This document shows positions 38,902-46,666 of a DNA stretch of 49,530 bases, in pieces. A program made the position numbers and the translations under genes. The first letter of the stretch is position 1. Each line of letters begins with the position of its first letter. The notes beneath the pieces were generated by a model. The model was given only the letters and a program-made list of their open reading frames with translations, was not told the DNA's origin and ran no database searches. Origin of the DNA: DASXMR01 sp036495525 (GTDB taxonomy: Bacteria > Actinomycetota > Actinomycetes > Streptosporangiales > Streptosporangiaceae); NCBI GenBank assembly GCA_036495525.1, contig DASXMR010000159.1, positions 1-49,530 of the forward strand. Reading direction: 5' to 3'.

Positions 38902-39855
38902 GTGAGCGCACAGCTCCCTGGCACAGCAGGTCAGGGTCCCGAGATCGCGGGCCAGGTGCCCGCTAACCCGCAGCTGGCTGAGTACGTGGGACAGTCGGTG
39001 CCCGGCGTGCAGGTCCTGGTCGCGAGCATCGCCCTGGCGCTGGTCGGCATCGCGCTGCTGGCGCTTGGCATCGCCCTCGGCCCGGCAGGCGCAGGCCCGA
39101 TCGCGCTGATCGTGCTTGGCATCCTGGTCATCATCGCCGCCAGGCTGGCGATGATGGGCCTGACCTCGGTGATCGCCGGCGAGGCGCGGGTGGTCCAGCT
39201 GTTCGGCAGCTACCGCGGCAGCATCCGGACGCCGGGGCTGCAGTGGGTGAACCCGTTCTCCCGCCGGCGCCGGGTGTCGGTCAGGTACCGCAACCATGAG
39301 ACGACAGTCGCCAAGGTGAACGACGCCGACGGCAATCCGATCGAGATCGCGGCCGTGGTCGTCTGGCAGGTAGAGGACACCGCCAGGGCGCTGTACTCGG
39401 TCGACGACTTCCCGCAGTTCGTCGCTATCCAGACGGAGACCGCCGTGCGGCACGTCGCGTCGAGCTATCCGTACACCAGCCAGGACGTGGCTGAGCTGTC
39501 GCTGCGCGAGAACGCGGAGGAGATCACAGAGCGCTTGTCGGCTGAGATCGCGGACCGGGTCCGCCCGGCCGGGGTCCTCATCATCGAGTCGAGGCTGACC
39601 CGGCTGTCCTACGCGGCGGAGATCGCCCAGGCCATGCTCCGTCAGCAGCAGGCCAATGCTGTGGTCGGAGCGCGGCAGCGGATCGTCGAGGGAGCCGTCG
39701 GCATGGTCCGGCTCGCCCTGAACCGGCTTGAGGAAGAGGGCGTGGTCGAGCTGGACGAGGAGCGCAAGGCCGCGATGGTGTCCAACCTGCTCGTGGTGCT
39801 CTGCAGCGAGCAGGCGACGCAGCAAGTGGTGAACACCGGCTCGCTCTATCAGTGA
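38902..39855 (+). CDS. SPFH/Band 7 domain membrane protein
   Basis: GTG 38902 lies after GGAGG (38889-38893); GTG 38893 overlaps that site. The 317-residue protein has an N-terminal tail, two adjacent membrane segments (VLVASIALALVGIALLALGI and IALIVLGILVIIAARLAMMG), then the SPFH domain: GEARVVQLFGSYRGSIRTPGLQWVNPF, EIAAVVVWQVEDTARALYSVDDF, and VRHVASSYPYTS up to IVEGAVGMVRLALNRLEEE. SPFH proteins form large rings at membrane microdomains and control proteases or local membrane order. A ribbon-helix-helix gene follows 19 bases later, an arrangement I have seen repeatedly in actinobacteria. Confidence 0.93.
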   Translation: MSAQLPGTAGQGPEIAGQVPANPQLAEYVGQSVPGVQVLVASIALALVGIALLALGIALGPAGAGPIALIVLGILVIIAARLAMMGLTSVIAGEARVVQLFGSYRGSIRTPGLQWVNPFSRRRRVSVRYRNHETTVAKVNDADGNPIEIAAVVVWQVEDTARALYSVDDFPQFVAIQTETAVRHVASSYPYTSQDVAELSLRENAEEITERLSAEIADRVRPAGVLIIESRLTRLSYAAEIAQAMLRQQQANAVVGARQRIVEGAVGMVRLALNRLEEEGVVELDEERKAAMVSNLLVVLCSEQATQQVVNTGSLYQ

Positions 39856-39874
39856 TTTCTCCTACGGCGATCAG

Positions 39875-40078
39875 GTGAGCGAGCGCAAGGGCATCCTGCT
39901 GCGGCTCGACCCGTCGGTGCACGACGCGCTGGCGAGGTGGGCCTCCGACGAGCTGCGCAGCACGAATGCCCAGATCGAGTTCCTGCTCCGGCGGGCGCTG
40001 GCCGAAGCGGGCAGGCTGCCCAGCAAGGCTGCGCCGATCCGCAGGCCAGGCCGCCCGCGGGCCAGCTCGGGCGACTGA
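39875..40078 (+). CDS. Ribbon-helix-helix (Arc-like) small protein
   Basis: GTG 39875 gives 67 residues. ILLRLDPSVHDALARWASDELRSTNAQIEFLLRRALAEAGRL, in parts, is an RHH fold: the strand ILLRLDP, then helices VHDALARWASDEL and STNAQIEFLLRRAL. This fits Arc/HicB-type DNA-binding proteins. The basic tail (RRPGRPR) supports nucleic-acid contact. It is 19 bases after the SPFH gene and is likely translated with it. No toxin gene is adjacent, so it is more likely a companion of the SPFH protein than an antitoxin. Confidence 0.88.
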   Translation: MSERKGILLRLDPSVHDALARWASDELRSTNAQIEFLLRRALAEAGRLPSKAAPIRRPGRPRASSGD

Positions 40079-40346
40079 CAGCGGCGAGGCAGCTGGCCAG
40101 CCAGGGACCGCAAGGCCAGCGGTCCTGCCCGGCGTTGCGCGGTGGGCCACGGCGCTCAGCGTCATCGCGTCGGCCGGCCTGTCGGGCCGGCCAGCGGCAG
40201 GTACGAATGTCACAGTCAGCCGGTGACTTCGTCACCTGGCGGCAGCGCCGTCCAGCGCGGCACGCTGAAGTCCTCGTCCCGAGGTAGGCGGCATCCGGGG
40301 CGCGCTGCGATGACGTGGCGTGGTCACCGGCGCCGCACCTGGCCGG

Positions 40347-40877
40347 TCACCACAGCGCGCCCGGCCGCCAGTCGCAAGTCAGCTCGCCGTCCAGGTCGAG
40401 AGCCGCGCCAGCCGGGAGCACGTAGATGATCCCGTCCACGTCGGCCGTGCGGCGGATGCCGTCTGGCGTGAGGGCCGAGAGCGGCCCGCGCCACAGCTGC
40501 CAGCCCCGCGACGCGTACAGCCGCGCACCGTCCTCGCTGGCGCCCAGCGCGCCCAGCTGATATCCGGCCCGCACCAGCCGCTCCAGCGCCGACATCATCA
40601 CCGCGCCGTGACCGCGGCGGCGCTGGTCCGCGCGGACCGCGACGCCCTCGATATACCCGCAGCGCAACGTCTGGCCGGCGTGCAGCATCCGGCGCTGCAC
40701 CACGCTGGCGTGACCGATCAGCTCGCCGTCGTCGGTCAGCAGCGCGTGCATGCCGCCGAGCACGTTCTGGTAGGTGTCATCGGACACTGTGCCGAAGGCG
40801 CCGTCCATCAGTGCGCGGATCGCCGATCTGGTACTCGCATCCAGGTCAGCGGTGTGGGCGATGGTCAGCTCGGGCAT
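40347..40877 (-). CDS. aac(2')-I: Aminoglycoside 2'-N-acetyltransferase-like GNAT (AAC(2')-I family)
   Basis: ATG 40877 (or GTG 40880) gives 176 residues, close to the ~180 of mycobacterial AAC(2')-Ic. Shared segments include LTIAHTADLDASTRSAIR, LGGMHALLTDDGELIGHASVVQRRM, LRCGYIEGVAVRADQRRRGHGA (the acetyl-CoA loop RRRGHGA), YQLGALGASEDGARLYASRGW, and the tail GELTCDWRPGALW. The family acetylates the 2' amine of aminoglycosides in the cytoplasm. In mycobacteria it is a chromosomal gene and its natural role is debated. Whether this copy confers resistance is not shown. It begins seven bases after the MBL gene, so the two are probably co-transcribed. Confidence 0.88.
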   Translation of the reverse strand: MPELTIAHTADLDASTRSAIRALMDGAFGTVSDDTYQNVLGGMHALLTDDGELIGHASVVQRRMLHAGQTLRCGYIEGVAVRADQRRRGHGAVMMSALERLVRAGYQLGALGASEDGARLYASRGWQLWRGPLSALTPDGIRRTADVDGIIYVLPAGAALDLDGELTCDWRPGALW

Positions 40878-40884
40878 CACGCGG

Positions 40885-41844
40885 TCAGCCCCCTTGGCCG
40901 GCTGGCAGCGGATCCCAGCGGTAGCCGCCGGCCTGCCGGCGCACCTGGCCCAGGCCGGGGAACGGCAGGTGGTAGGCGTGCACCAGCAGGCGCTCGGCCG
41001 CCGCCAGGTCAAGCAGCCGGCGGCGGCTCTCGATCGCGGCGGCGGCGTCGTGATCCCATGGCGTCGACCAGTGCGGGTGACTGAGCTGCAGCGGGTCATA
41101 GAAACTATCGGCAAGGCAGAGCAGTCGCTCGCCAGCGCTCTCGACCAGCAGCGCGGTATGGCCAGGGGTGTGCCCGGCCGCGCCGACGGTCCGCACGCCA
41201 GGCAGTATCTCCGTGTCGTACTCGAACGCCCGCAGGCGGGTGCCGAGCAGCCGGATCGCGGCGCGGGCCGACTCGGTGTGCGGGTCGTCAGCCGCCGGGC
41301 CTGCCGCTCCGGTCCAGAACGCGACCTCGGCCGCGTGCGCGTACCCGGTCGCAGCAGGGAACGTCAGCTCACCTGACCAGGCCGCGCCGCGCGAATGATC
41401 CTGATGCAGGTGGCTGAACACCACGGCGGCGAGCCTTGATACTCCCGAGCCGGCCTCGGCGAGGCGGCCAGGGAGCTGGCCAACCAGCGGCTCGATCTGC
41501 GGCCCGTAGCCAAGGAAGCGGGCGCCGAGGCCGGTGTCGATGACCGCGTCGCCAGCCGCGGTCCCCACCAGCAGGCAGTTGTAGCCGCAGGTCAGCGTCG
41601 TCTCGCCCGCCTTCTCCGCGTCGATCGCCGCGTGCAGCTCGGCGGCGGGGACGCCGGAGCCGGGGGTGAAGAACTCGGCGAGCGGCGGCCGGAGGGGTGG
41701 TGCAGGCTGGCCGTCGCTGACCACCGCGCAGTCCAGCCGCCCCACCGAGAAGCGATGGATCACCGGACCACTATCCCGCAACCGGCGCAGCAGCATCGGT
41801 GCGTCGCTGGTGCTGCTGTCACCACCCTGTTGGACGCTCATCAT
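40885..41844 (-). CDS. MBL-fold metallohydrolase
   Basis: ATG 41844 gives 319 residues; ATG 41841 is an alternative. The MBL site is intact: VVFSHLHQDHSRGAAW (H-x-H-x-D-H), VGAAGHTPGHTALLVE (third His) and LLCLADSFYDPL (Asp), with a late His in LLVHAYHLPFPGLGQV. The layout resembles quorum-quenching lactonase-like or sulfatase-like MBL proteins, but no substrate can be assigned. The last codons are followed by an AAC(2')-like gene. No signal peptide is visible. Confidence 0.9.
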   Translation of the reverse strand: MMSVQQGGDSSTSDAPMLLRRLRDSGPVIHRFSVGRLDCAVVSDGQPAPPLRPPLAEFFTPGSGVPAAELHAAIDAEKAGETTLTCGYNCLLVGTAAGDAVIDTGLGARFLGYGPQIEPLVGQLPGRLAEAGSGVSRLAAVVFSHLHQDHSRGAAWSGELTFPAATGYAHAAEVAFWTGAAGPAADDPHTESARAAIRLLGTRLRAFEYDTEILPGVRTVGAAGHTPGHTALLVESAGERLLCLADSFYDPLQLSHPHWSTPWDHDAAAAIESRRRLLDLAAAERLLVHAYHLPFPGLGQVRRQAGGYRWDPLPAGQGG

Positions 41845-42111
41845 CGGCGCCAGGGCGGCCTTCTCCTACGGCTCGGCGCACTGGTTCACCGCTGAGCCAG
41901 CACGTCCCGGCCCGGTAGGAATGCTCTGCACCGGCGGCCTGGAGGCCCGCCGCCCGGCGCCAGCAGCCCTGTCCTGCCGCCGGCGGCGGGCTATCGGCGC
42001 CCGCCAGGCGCTAACCTCGGTGCTCGACCAGCACAAGCGGCGGACCTGGAGGCTCGGACGGCAACCGGGGGCACTCTCGCGCGATACCGCAGCGACCGCA
42101 CGGCCATCGCC

Positions 42112-44964
42112 GTGCTCGCGGTCCTGCCGGTGCTCGTCTTCGTCGTGCCCGCGCTGGCCGGCCACCAGGTGCTGCCCGGCGATGACCTCACCCAGAGCCT
42201 GCCGCTGCGGGAGCTGGCCGGCCAGCAGCTGCGGCACGGGCAGCTGCCGCTGCTCGACCCATACATCTGGAGCGGTGCGCCACTGCTCGGCGGGTGGAAC
42301 GCGGGTGCGGCCTACCCCCTGACGGCTCTGTTCGCCGTGCTGCCGGGGACTGCGGCGTGGACCTTCAACATGACCGCCATCTGGTGGGCGGCTGGCCTCG
42401 GGACTTTCTCGTTCCTCCGGGCGCTGAGGCTGGCGCCGGTGCCGAGCCTGCTGGGCGCGCTGTCCTTCGCGTTCGCCGGCGCGATGGCAGCCCAGGTGTC
42501 GCACATCGGTCTCGAAGCCGGCCTGAGCTGGGTGCCGCTTGCGGTGCTCGCCGTGCTGCGACTGTCGCAGCGGCGCGGCGCCAGGTCGGCGCTTGGCTGG
42601 AGCTGCGCGCTGGCCATCGCGGTCGCGCTGGTCATCCTGGCTGGCGAGCCACGCGCGATCAGCGACGCAATGATCATCATCGGCGGGTACACGGCGTGGC
42701 AGGCGTGCCGGGCCGGCTGGTGGCGGGGGACCGCACGCTGCCTGGCCCTGGTGCTGGGCGGCGCGCTGCTGGGCGCGGCAGCCGGCGCTGTGCAGCTGCT
42801 GCCGGGAATCGCAGCGGTGGACAGCTCCCAGCGGATCACGCACAGCGCGGCGCTGTTCAACTCCGGCTCGCTGGAGCACATGTGGCTGCTGCTGTTCCTG
42901 GTGCCCGACCTGTTCGGCGGCTCCGGTTCCTTCGGCCAGCCGGCCTTCTTCTCGAATTACAACCTGACGGAGGTAACCAGCTACGTCGGCCTGGTGCCGC
43001 TGGTGGCGGCCGTCGCGCTGCTGATCCGGCGCCGCTGGCGCCCGCTGCCGGAGTGGCTGATCTGGCACGTGCTAGCCGTGGCCGGGGTGCTGCTCGCGCT
43101 TGGCAACTTCGGCCCGCTCGGCCACCTGCTCGTGCACGTGCCGTTCTTCGGCGGGCAGCGGCTGCAGAGCCGCAACCTGGTGGTCACGGACTTCGCCCTG
43201 GCGGTCCTGCTCGGCTACTGGGCGCAGCAGTGGCTGGACCGGCACCCGGACCGTGAACGGCTGAGGAGTCAGCCGGACCGTGAGCGGCTGGCCGGCCTGG
43301 CCCGCCGCCTGGCCGGCGCGACGCCAGCCGTTGCCGCGTTCGCCGTCGCTGCCGCCGCGCTGATCTGGGGATCCGGCCTGCCGCGCTGGCTCGGGCTGAG
43401 CGCCGCGCTGTCAGCCCCGGCGGCCCGGCTGCGGCCGTGGGTGCTGCCGGCGATGGCGCTCGGCTGCCTCGCCGTGCTGCTGGTCTGGTACGGCCCGCGG
43501 CTCGGGCACGCTGCCCGGCGGCGGGCGCTGGTCTGGTTCGTCAGCGCGGACCTGGCGGTGTTCACGCTGCTCGCTGTCGTCTCGGTCGCGCCGGGCTCGG
43601 GCGGCACCGGGGTGCCAGCCGCCACCGGCAGCACCGTGGCCACCGGCAGCACGACGGCTGCCGGCACAACGGCCGCCGGCCCTGGCAGCGCGGGCGCCGC
43701 GCCATCGGCCAGCGCGGGTGCCGTAGCGCCGGCGACGGTGCCGGTCACCGGCCAGTCCCCGGTCGTGCCAGCCAGCGCGCTGACCCGCGGCGGCCGGTTC
43801 GCGATCTATGACCCGGCGCTGGTGGATGGCGGGCAGCTGCCGGGCATCGGCTCGCCGGACGGCAATATCACCGCGAAGACGCCGTCTATCGAGGGGTACA
43901 GCGCGATCGTCGACGCCACCTACGCCTCGGTGACCGGATCTCACCTGGCCACCGGCGACGGCCAGGACGTGCTTAGCCCGCGCGCCATCGGCGACGGAGC
44001 TATCGACCAGCTCGGCACCACCGTGCTGCTGACGCAGGCGGCGTATCTCATCACCCCCGCCGGGTCGTCGCCCGCTTCGCCAGCGCCGCCGGGTACCCGC
44101 CCCGCGCCGCCGCTGCTCAGGACGGGAACGCGCAGCCTGTCGCCGGGCCAGAGCGGCACCTGGTACCTGGGCACGGCGCTGCCGCTGACGTCGGTCACCA
44201 TCCCGGTGCCCGGCGATCTGGCCGCCGCCGGGAGTGGCATCCGGATCGGGCTGGTGCCGGCCTTTGGGCCGGTGCGCTGGCTCACCGTCCGGCCTGGCCG
44301 CAGCCAGGAGCCGGGCAGCAGCCTGACCGCCAGCTCCGCGCGCCCGGTGCCTGCCGTCGCCATCCGGGTCGTGGCCGGCCCGGCCGGCGCGGCCTTTGGC
44401 GCGCCGCTGGCCAGCACTGCCGACGGCAGCTACCGGGCCGACGGGCCGCTGCAGGACGCCCTGGTACCGCCGCGCTGGAGGTTCGACCGGATGGACGGCG
44501 CGTTCGCTGTCTTCCGCGACACGCTGGCCAGGCCGCCGCTGACGCTCAGGCCGACGGCAGCCGGCCAGCCAGCCGGGGCGTCCGTCCTGGCGGCGGCCGG
44601 CCCGGCGTTCGCGCCCGCCGCCGCCACGGTCAGCTCACCGCACGGCGTTACCGTCATCCGCTCGGCGGCGGCCATCGCCGGCTGGACGGCGCGCTGGCAG
44701 CCGGCCGGCGGCGGCCAGGCGGTGGCGCTGCCCGTGCAGCGGTCCGGCCTGGTCCAGGCCGTCACGGTGCCCCCCGGCCGCGGCCGGCTGACCTGGCGAT
44801 ACAGCCCGCCGGGGGCCAGCTCTGGGCTGCGAATCTCGCTCGCGGCGCTGATCGTGCTGGCCGGCCTGGTTGCGGCGGCCCTGCTGCTGCGGCGCCGCAA
44901 CGCGCCTGGCGATGCTGGCGAGACCGAGCGGTCGCTCGCCCTCAACCCGGCCACGGATCGCTGA
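42112..44964 (+). CDS. YfhO-like multi-pass membrane protein
   Basis: GTG 42112 is the first usual start codon after the upstream in-frame stop and gives 950 residues. The N-terminal half has about 10-12 helices. HQVLPGDDLTQSLPLRELAG, LPLLDPYIWSGAPLLGGWNAGAAYP and VSHIGLEAGLSWVPL match the YfhO pattern (G-D/x-x-x-Q, L-P-x-x-D-P-Y-x-x-x-G-x-P). A long extracytoplasmic C-terminal part (about residue 480 on) is rich in A, P, T and G, and the protein ends with a last helix (LAALIVLAGLVAAALLLRRR). YfhO proteins help glycosylate wall or lipoteichoic polymers in Firmicutes; here a surface-glycan role is inferred. It faces two GT-C genes across about 150 bases. Confidence 0.82.
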   Translation: MLAVLPVLVFVVPALAGHQVLPGDDLTQSLPLRELAGQQLRHGQLPLLDPYIWSGAPLLGGWNAGAAYPLTALFAVLPGTAAWTFNMTAIWWAAGLGTFSFLRALRLAPVPSLLGALSFAFAGAMAAQVSHIGLEAGLSWVPLAVLAVLRLSQRRGARSALGWSCALAIAVALVILAGEPRAISDAMIIIGGYTAWQACRAGWWRGTARCLALVLGGALLGAAAGAVQLLPGIAAVDSSQRITHSAALFNSGSLEHMWLLLFLVPDLFGGSGSFGQPAFFSNYNLTEVTSYVGLVPLVAAVALLIRRRWRPLPEWLIWHVLAVAGVLLALGNFGPLGHLLVHVPFFGGQRLQSRNLVVTDFALAVLLGYWAQQWLDRHPDRERLRSQPDRERLAGLARRLAGATPAVAAFAVAAAALIWGSGLPRWLGLSAALSAPAARLRPWVLPAMALGCLAVLLVWYGPRLGHAARRRALVWFVSADLAVFTLLAVVSVAPGSGGTGVPAATGSTVATGSTTAAGTTAAGPGSAGAAPSASAGAVAPATVPVTGQSPVVPASALTRGGRFAIYDPALVDGGQLPGIGSPDGNITAKTPSIEGYSAIVDATYASVTGSHLATGDGQDVLSPRAIGDGAIDQLGTTVLLTQAAYLITPAGSSPASPAPPGTRPAPPLLRTGTRSLSPGQSGTWYLGTALPLTSVTIPVPGDLAAAGSGIRIGLVPAFGPVRWLTVRPGRSQEPGSSLTASSARPVPAVAIRVVAGPAGAAFGAPLASTADGSYRADGPLQDALVPPRWRFDRMDGAFAVFRDTLARPPLTLRPTAAGQPAGASVLAAAGPAFAPAAATVSSPHGVTVIRSAAAIAGWTARWQPAGGGQAVALPVQRSGLVQAVTVPPGRGRLTWRYSPPGASSGLRISLAALIVLAGLVAAALLLRRRNAPGDAGETERSLALNPATDR

Positions 44965-45011
44965 TCTGTCGCCCGCGTGGCTGGCAATCGCGGCCGGGCT
45001 ATGGACTGGCG

Positions 45012-45027
45012 CAGCCGACGCCGGCTG
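45012..45027. terminator. Hairpin between the convergent YfhO and GT-C genes
   Basis: CAGCCG pairs with CGGCTG around the loop ACGC. A second GCCGGCGCCGGC palindrome and a repeated GCCGGCTGACTG follow within 25 bases. There is no T run. It may end both convergent transcripts. Confidence 0.4.
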
Positions 45028-45118
45028 ACTGCCGGCGCCGGCTGACTGGCTCAGGCGAGCGCTGGACGGGCCGTCTCGGCTGCCCACGGGTCGGCTCAGC
45101 CGCTATCAGGGGCCACGG

Positions 45119-46666
45119 TCATGCGGTGCCGGATGGCTGCGGGCTAGCTCCGCTTGATGGCGGCGGAGCGGACCCGCCCGATCGCGGGGGTGCGGCCGCG
45201 CGGCGCGCGCTCCTGCCTGACCTCAGCGAGACCACGGCGCTAATCCCGAGAGCGCCGGCCGGGACGAGCGTGACCAGCAGCGGCAGCTGGTAGCGCCAGG
45301 AGAAGACGAACAGGTCGGAAACAAGCGTCAGCGCCACCGCGGTGGCGAACATCAGCAGGCTGGCCAGGGCGAGCTGCCGGGAGCGCGCACTCGCCTTGCG
45401 GCGCAGCGCCAGAAGCGAGCCGGCCACTCCGGCCACCGTGCACAGCAGTAGCAGCGGACCGGGCGCGTAGCCGCCGTCTAGCTGGTAGCCGCGCAGGAAG
45501 GACGCGACTGGTCGCCAGACGCGCGGTCTGCCCCCGCCGAACTGGCCAGTCATTGCGCGGACGGTCGAGGGGGTGATGTGCGGCGGCAGGTAAGGGAACG
45601 AGGACTGGAACTGCCAGCGGGAGATCGGCGCATCGCCTGGCGCGGTGACCCTGGTCAGCGCGTAGATCTTGATCACGTCGCGGCCGTACGCGTCGAGCAG
45701 GCGCTGCGGCTGCTGGGTCAGCACCCGCTTGTTGAAGTTGGAGATCAGGCTGTCAGTTTCCGCCCTTGGCAGGTTGTTGTAGAACGCCCGGATCGGCGAG
45801 TCCTGCCCGAATTCGAGGGAGTCGGCCCCCTTGGCCTGCTGCGCTCTGGTCGGGCACATGCCACGCTCGGCGGGCGTCAGCCGCAGCGTGGCGCAGTCGG
45901 CGGCGGCCGCGGTGCGTCCGTAAAGCGAGGTGTCGCCCTGGTGCGACAGGAAGAAGTCGCCGGTGGCCAGGAACGAGATCGTGCAGTAGAGCAGGATTGG
46001 CAGCGCGAACGCCGCGCCGAGGGCGGCGGCCCGGCCGGCCGCGCGCCAGAACCGGCCGCCGGCGACCAGCAGGAAGACGACGGCGGGCACAGCCAGGATC
46101 TCGCCGACCTGGCCGACCGTGGCCGCGGTGCCCAGCACCGCCCCGGCCGCCGCGGCGCGACGCCAGGTGACCGAGGGCCGCCACAGCAGGATCGCGATGC
46201 CAGCGACGATCAGCGCCTCGAACCAGGTCCCCGGCATGATCGCCTGCTCGTCCTGCAGCTGGTAGGCGTCGAGCAGGACCGGCGCGATCGCCAGCGCGGC
46301 CAGCCACTTGCTCACGCCGCGGCGCAGCAGCAGCAGGTAGATCACCACCGCGATGCCGAGGCCGAGCAGGTGCTGCACGGCGGCGACGGTGTCGAAGTTG
46401 CCGGCCAGCAGGATGGTGCGCAGCGGCCCCTTGTAGCCGACCGGGTCCATGCCCTCGGCGTTGTACAGATAGCGGGGGGAGTCGATGTAAAACAAGGCCG
46501 GCCGGTAGGCAAGCGAGGCCAGCACCCGCAGCACCAGGCCAGCCGTGAGCAGCGCGGCGGCGAGCCAGTGCTGCCGCAGCAATGCGCGAGCGCTGGCCGC
46601 CCAGCCGCGAGCCGACTCGGCTCCGGGCGAATGGCCGGCCCGGCTGCTGGCCGTCGCGGAGGTCAC
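45119..46666 (-). CDS. GT-C type membrane glycosyltransferase-like protein
   Basis: GTG 46666 overlaps the stop of the upstream gene by four bases (GTGA) and gives 515 residues; the longer open frame is antisense-like sequence inside that gene. About ten helices are visible. Between helices 1 and 2 lies LFYIDSPRYLYNAEGMDP, a first extracytoplasmic loop with acidic residues of the GT-C type, and YQLQDEQAIMPGTWFEALIV is a second conserved loop. A large loop (about 250-400) precedes the last helices, followed by a proline/serine-rich tail. GT-C enzymes use polyprenyl-phosphate sugars outside the membrane. The acceptor and sugar are unknown. Confidence 0.75.
   Translation of the reverse strand: MTSATASSRAGHSPGAESARGWAASARALLRQHWLAAALLTAGLVLRVLASLAYRPALFYIDSPRYLYNAEGMDPVGYKGPLRTILLAGNFDTVAAVQHLLGLGIAVVIYLLLLRRGVSKWLAALAIAPVLLDAYQLQDEQAIMPGTWFEALIVAGIAILLWRPSVTWRRAAAAGAVLGTAATVGQVGEILAVPAVVFLLVAGGRFWRAAGRAAALGAAFALPILLYCTISFLATGDFFLSHQGDTSLYGRTAAAADCATLRLTPAERGMCPTRAQQAKGADSLEFGQDSPIRAFYNNLPRAETDSLISNFNKRVLTQQPQRLLDAYGRDVIKIYALTRVTAPGDAPISRWQFQSSFPYLPPHITPSTVRAMTGQFGGGRPRVWRPVASFLRGYQLDGGYAPGPLLLLCTVAGVAGSLLALRRKASARSRQLALASLLMFATAVALTLVSDLFVFSWRYQLPLLVTLVPAGALGISAVVSLRSGRSARRAAAPPRSGGSAPPPSSGASPQPSGTA

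Noticed and set aside
39875..40078. Antitoxin of a toxin-antitoxin pair
   Set aside because: It has the RHH fold, but there is no toxin-like gene on either side. Linkage to the SPFH gene explains it better.
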